Source: Caldora sp. SIO3E6 (GTDB lineage Bacteria; Cyanobacteriota; Cyanobacteriia; Cyanobacteriales; Coleofasciculaceae). Taken from it: 9,885 bases of DNA. A program made the translations under genes and the position numbers. Below the pieces are notes generated by a model. It was given only the letters and a program-made list of their open reading frames with translations, was not told the DNA's origin and did no database searches. The stretch lies in contig JAAHHL010000169.1 of assembly GCA_010672185.1 (NCBI GenBank), forward strand, positions 1 through 9,885. Direction: 5' to 3'. Positions 8,624 to 9,885 of this stretch are shown piece after piece. Within the stretch, counting starts at the first letter, position 1. The number at the start of each line of letters is the position of its first letter.

Positions 8624-8790
8624 TGACAAGTTAAGGGAAAATCGTCGTTGTCAAGGGAATTGAGAATTGAGAATTGAGAATGAAGAATATAGATTTTTTT
8701 GTCCAAAGTCCAATTCGATATATCGGGTCTTTTTTAGCCCCCAAACACCATATATAGTACTTGAAAAATGCACCACTCTTTAACTTGTCA
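8624..8790. repeat. 11-bp inverted repeat enclosing 145 bp; possible MITE-like element
   Basis: TGACAAGTTAA at 8624-8634 and its exact reverse complement TTAACTTGTCA at 8780-8790 enclose the GAATTGA repeats and an AT-rich interior with no ORF. The total length of 167 bp and terminal inverted repeats would suit a small non-autonomous mobile element. However, no matching target-site duplication is visible in the flanks, so the assignment is tentative. A further TTGTCA at 8648-8653 could pair with the left arm instead. Confidence 0.3.
8657..8684 (+). repeat. Short tandem heptamer repeat (GAATTGA)n
   Basis: Three perfect GAATTGA copies at 8657-8677 are followed by a degenerate copy GAATGAA at 8678-8684. 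Heptanucleotide repeats of this type (STRR) are familiar in intergenic DNA of filamentous cyanobacteria. No coding role is seen. Confidence 0.8.
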
Positions 8791-8893
8791 ATGTTGTGAT
8801 AGCCAATTGATAGCCAGAAAGACAAGATATAGCCAAAAACCAATTCAGGGCAATGGCTAACCTAAAAGCCAGAATCCTTACCTATTCTCAAAA

Positions 8894-8975
8894 TGCGGAT
8901 GAAAGGACTTGAACCTTCACACCTTGCGGTACTAGAACCTAAATCTAGCGCGTCTGCCAATTCCGCCACATCCGC
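8894..8975 (-). tRNA. tRNA-Leu (anticodon UAG)
   Basis: The - strand folds as a class II tRNA of 82 nt. The acceptor stem is GCGGATG/CATCCGC with discriminator A. The D-arm region is GTGGCGGAATTGGCAGACGC. The anticodon stem CTAGA/TCTAG carries loop TTTAGGT, giving anticodon UAG (reads CUN leucine codons). There is a long variable arm (TACCGCAAGGTGT), and the T-arm GAAGG/CCTTT encloses loop TTCAAGT. CCA is not encoded, since TTT follows the discriminator. There is no intron; the group I intron known in cyanobacteria belongs to the UAA isoacceptor. The gene faces the PKS convergently. Confidence 0.96.
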
Positions 8976-8988
8976 AGTCATCTTAAGT

Positions 8989-8997
8989 ATCATAGCA
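8989..8997 (-). promoter_or_regulatory. Extended -10 promoter element for tRNA-Leu
   Basis: On the - strand TGC-TATGAT matches the extended -10 form TGN-TATAAT with one mismatch. It ends 13 nt before the first base of the tRNA, leaving a predicted leader of about 6 nt. No good -35 hexamer stands at 16-18 bp, which fits an extended -10 promoter. Confidence 0.5.
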
Positions 8998-9051
8998 GAA
9001 ACTTGTACCAAAGATCAGATTAACAGCATTCTTAATTAATGTGAACTTTAT

Positions 9052-9115
9052 CTCCCCATCTCCCCATCTCCCCATCTCCCCATCTCCCCATCTCCCCATC
9101 TCCCCATCTCCCCAT
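9052..9115 (+). repeat. Tandem octamer repeat, 8 perfect copies of CTCCCCAT
   Basis: Eight uninterrupted identical 8-bp units on the + strand (ATGGGGAG on the other strand). The tract is pyrimidine-rich on one strand and noncoding. Copy number in such arrays usually varies between strains by replication slippage. It lies between tRNA-Leu and the 163-aa gene. Confidence 0.97.
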
Positions 9116-9120
9116 ACTTC

Positions 9121-9197
9121 CCTCCTGCCTCCTGCCTCCTGCCTCCTGCCTCCTGCCTCCTGCCTCCTGCCTCCTGCCTCCTGCCTCCTGCCTCCTG
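9121..9197 (+). repeat. Tandem heptamer repeat, 11 perfect copies of CCTCCTG
   Basis: Eleven identical 7-bp units followed by a partial CCT. The array starts 5 bp after the octamer array and ends 11 bp before the stop codon of the - strand gene. Read on the - strand the unit is CAGGAGG, so AGGAGG recurs every 7 nt in that gene's 3' region. STRR-type repeat; the open frames it creates on both strands are artefacts of the repeat. Confidence 0.97.
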
Positions 9198-9208
9198 CCT
9201 TCAAAACA

Positions 9209-9700
9209 CTAGGCAATATCCGGCGGTAAGTTGCTAGGATATGACTGAGTTGCTGGGCGAACTCGTTGTAGCTGTGCTTGTACTAGTTTTTGTATGTCGC
9301 CTCGACGTACCTCCGTACCAGATGCTAGATTACCTGGTGTATCGAAGAATACTATACTATTGACGTTGTCTATCGCTAACATTTGGAACAAAATGTGAAT
9401 AACTGGTACTGATAGAGCCATGACTTGAGGGTCTGATGCTGACTGAGAATCAAAATCAGCAGCGTCTTTGAGAGTAGGAAAAGCGTAAATAACATTTTTC
9501 TCTACCTCTGGATTGGCACGATAGCTCAGAGTAGTCAACAACCACCCCTGATCGAGGGTTTGGAGAATATAGTATTCCCGATGCTGGAGTTGACTAGCAA
9601 GCTGGGTTAGCACAGGGGCGATCGCCTCAACAATTTGGGGAGTGGTCCCATCTGCTGGGGCATCTTTAATTAGAACTTGAATTTGTTCTTCTAAATCCAT
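9209..9700 (-). CDS. Conserved hypothetical protein, 163 aa (cyanobacterial type)
   Basis: I do not recognise a named family. The protein begins MDLEEQIQVLIKDAP and has an N-terminal helical part with an IVEAIAPVLTQLASQL segment. It continues with YYILQTLDQGWLLTTLS, an alternating hydrophobic stretch, then VIYAFPTLKDAADF, PVIHILFQMLAID, SIVFFDTP and a basic, polar C-terminus. No signal peptide, membrane helix or catalytic motif is evident, so it is probably a small soluble cytoplasmic protein. Its regular, protein-like composition, a HIP1 site inside it and its resemblance in style to uncharacterised cyanobacterial proteins support a real gene; the family resemblance is from memory. ATG at 9698-9700 is the natural start but has no good Shine-Dalgarno. 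TAG stop at 9209-9211. It is transcribed toward the repeat arrays and tRNA-Leu and shows no link to the biosynthetic genes. Confidence 0.85.
   Translation of the reverse strand: MDLEEQIQVLIKDAPADGTTPQIVEAIAPVLTQLASQLQHREYYILQTLDQGWLLTTLSYRANPEVEKNVIYAFPTLKDAADFDSQSASDPQVMALSVPVIHILFQMLAIDNVNSIVFFDTPGNLASGTEVRRGDIQKLVQAQLQRVRPATQSYPSNLPPDIA
9618..9625. repeat. HIP1 palindrome GCGATCGC (3)
   Basis: Exact octamer inside the - strand 163-aa gene, in the IVEAIAP segment. Confidence 0.9.
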
Positions 9701-9812
9701 AAGAGTTTAACATAGAAGCAACTGTAGTGCTATTTTGAGTCTAAACCAAGATCAAATCAGTCGAAAGTACCTGTAGATCAGGTTTTTAGTTAAGTAACAC
9801 AAAACATAAGGT
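9701..9812. promoter_or_regulatory. Divergent spacer with short inverted repeat at 9769-9783
   Basis: The 112 bp upstream of the 163-aa gene hold ACCTG-TAGAT-CAGGT (9769-9783), a perfect 5-bp hairpin followed by TTTT on the + strand. It could be a weak terminator of a short + strand transcript or an operator-like site shared by two divergent genes. I cannot assign -35/-10 boxes for either direction with confidence. Confidence 0.3.
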
Positions 9813-9885
9813 ATGAGGGGAGTCTGCCAGGACGTGGAGGTAATTTATAAACATTTATTTGAAGGATTCCGGCAGTCTACTCGTG
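9813..9885 (+). CDS. Possible 5' end of a + strand gene, cut by the right edge
   Basis: From ATG 9813 the frame is open for 24 codons to the end of the window, beginning MRGVCQDVEVIYKH and continuing with LFEGFRQ, which reads like real protein. An in-frame TAA lies two codons upstream of the ATG, so the start would be this ATG or the GTG at 9834. The ribosome-binding site is poor: AAGG sits too close to the ATG. For GTG 9834 the run GGGGAG at 9817-9822 is about 11 nt upstream. Too short to assign a function; it may be chance. Confidence 0.3.
   Translation, partial: MRGVCQDVEVIYKHLFEGFRQSTR

Larger units (their letters stand above)
8586..8893. other. Noncoding spacer between the PKS and tRNA-Leu
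   Basis: AT-rich 308 bp without a convincing gene. It contains the GAATTGA array (8657-8684), an 11-bp inverted repeat (8624-8634 and 8780-8790), a 10-bp palindrome CGATATATCG (8716-8725) shortly before a run of six T on the + strand, and two copies of TGATAGCCA at 8797-8805 and 8808-8816 with a looser third ending at 8835. Just beyond the tRNA 3' end on the - strand is a small stem TGGCT/AGCCA (8854-8871) without a good T-tract. I see no strong intrinsic terminator for the PKS; the 8716 palindrome plus T-run is the best but weak candidate. Confidence 0.6.

Noticed and set aside
8494..8843. Two overlapping short - strand frames next to the PKS end
   Set aside because: Low-complexity, no ribosome-binding site, one overlaps the PKS 3' end, and they run through the GAATTGA repeats.
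8894..8975. Group I intron in the tRNA-Leu gene
   Set aside because: The anticodon arm is uninterrupted and the anticodon is UAG, not the UAA isoacceptor known to carry the intron.
9052..9197. CRISPR array
   Set aside because: The units are 7-8 bp and directly adjacent with no spacers.
8983..9216. Open frame on the - strand rich in RRQEAGG and GDGEMGRW repeats
   Set aside because: It is entirely generated by the 7- and 8-bp tandem arrays; there is no protein-like sequence outside them beyond a few residues.
9041..9229. Open frame on the + strand of proline/serine/leucine repeats
   Set aside because: Same cause: translation of the tandem arrays on the other strand.

Overview
The window looks cyanobacterial. 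The palindrome GCGATCGC (HIP1) occurs three times. Short 7- and 8-bp tandem repeats of the kind common in cyanobacterial intergenic DNA are present. The tRNA-Leu gene does not encode its CCA end, and the genes are a hybrid NRPS/PKS pair of the microcystin/nostopeptolide style. I cannot name the genus; a filamentous or colonial form is a reasonable guess.

Layout. (1) Positions 1-4492, + strand: the 3' part of a nonribosomal peptide synthetase, cut by the left edge inside its condensation domain, with order C-A(N-methyltransferase inserted)-PCP. Its specificity pocket reads as a glycine code. (2) 4493-4616: spacer with a strong imperfect hairpin. (3) 4617-8585, + strand: a complete one-module type I PKS, KS-AT-carrier-thioesterase, with a malonyl-type AT and no reductive domain. 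(4) 8586-8893: noncoding, with a GAATTGA heptamer repeat inside an 11-bp inverted repeat. (5) 8894-8975, - strand: tRNA-Leu(UAG) with an extended -10 promoter. (6) 9052-9197: two abutting pyrimidine-rich tandem arrays, 8 x CTCCCCAT and 11 x CCTCCTG. (7) 9209-9700, - strand: a 163-aa protein that resembles conserved cyanobacterial hypotheticals. (8) 9701-9885: divergent spacer with a small inverted repeat, and possibly the first codons of a + strand gene at the right edge.

How the genes work together. The NRPS module should receive an upstream acyl or peptidyl chain, add glycine, N-methylate it to sarcosine and pass it on. The basic C-terminal tail of the NRPS and the acidic N-terminus of the PKS suggest a docking contact. 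The PKS adds one malonyl-derived C2 unit, leaves the beta-ketone unreduced, and the thioesterase releases the chain. The two genes are therefore the end of an assembly line whose start lies left of the window. The predicted product end, acyl-N(Me)-CH2-CO-CH2-CO-, is unusual. The final metabolite cannot be named from this window. The tRNA, repeats and hypothetical gene look like ordinary chromosome and may mark the right border of the biosynthetic cluster.
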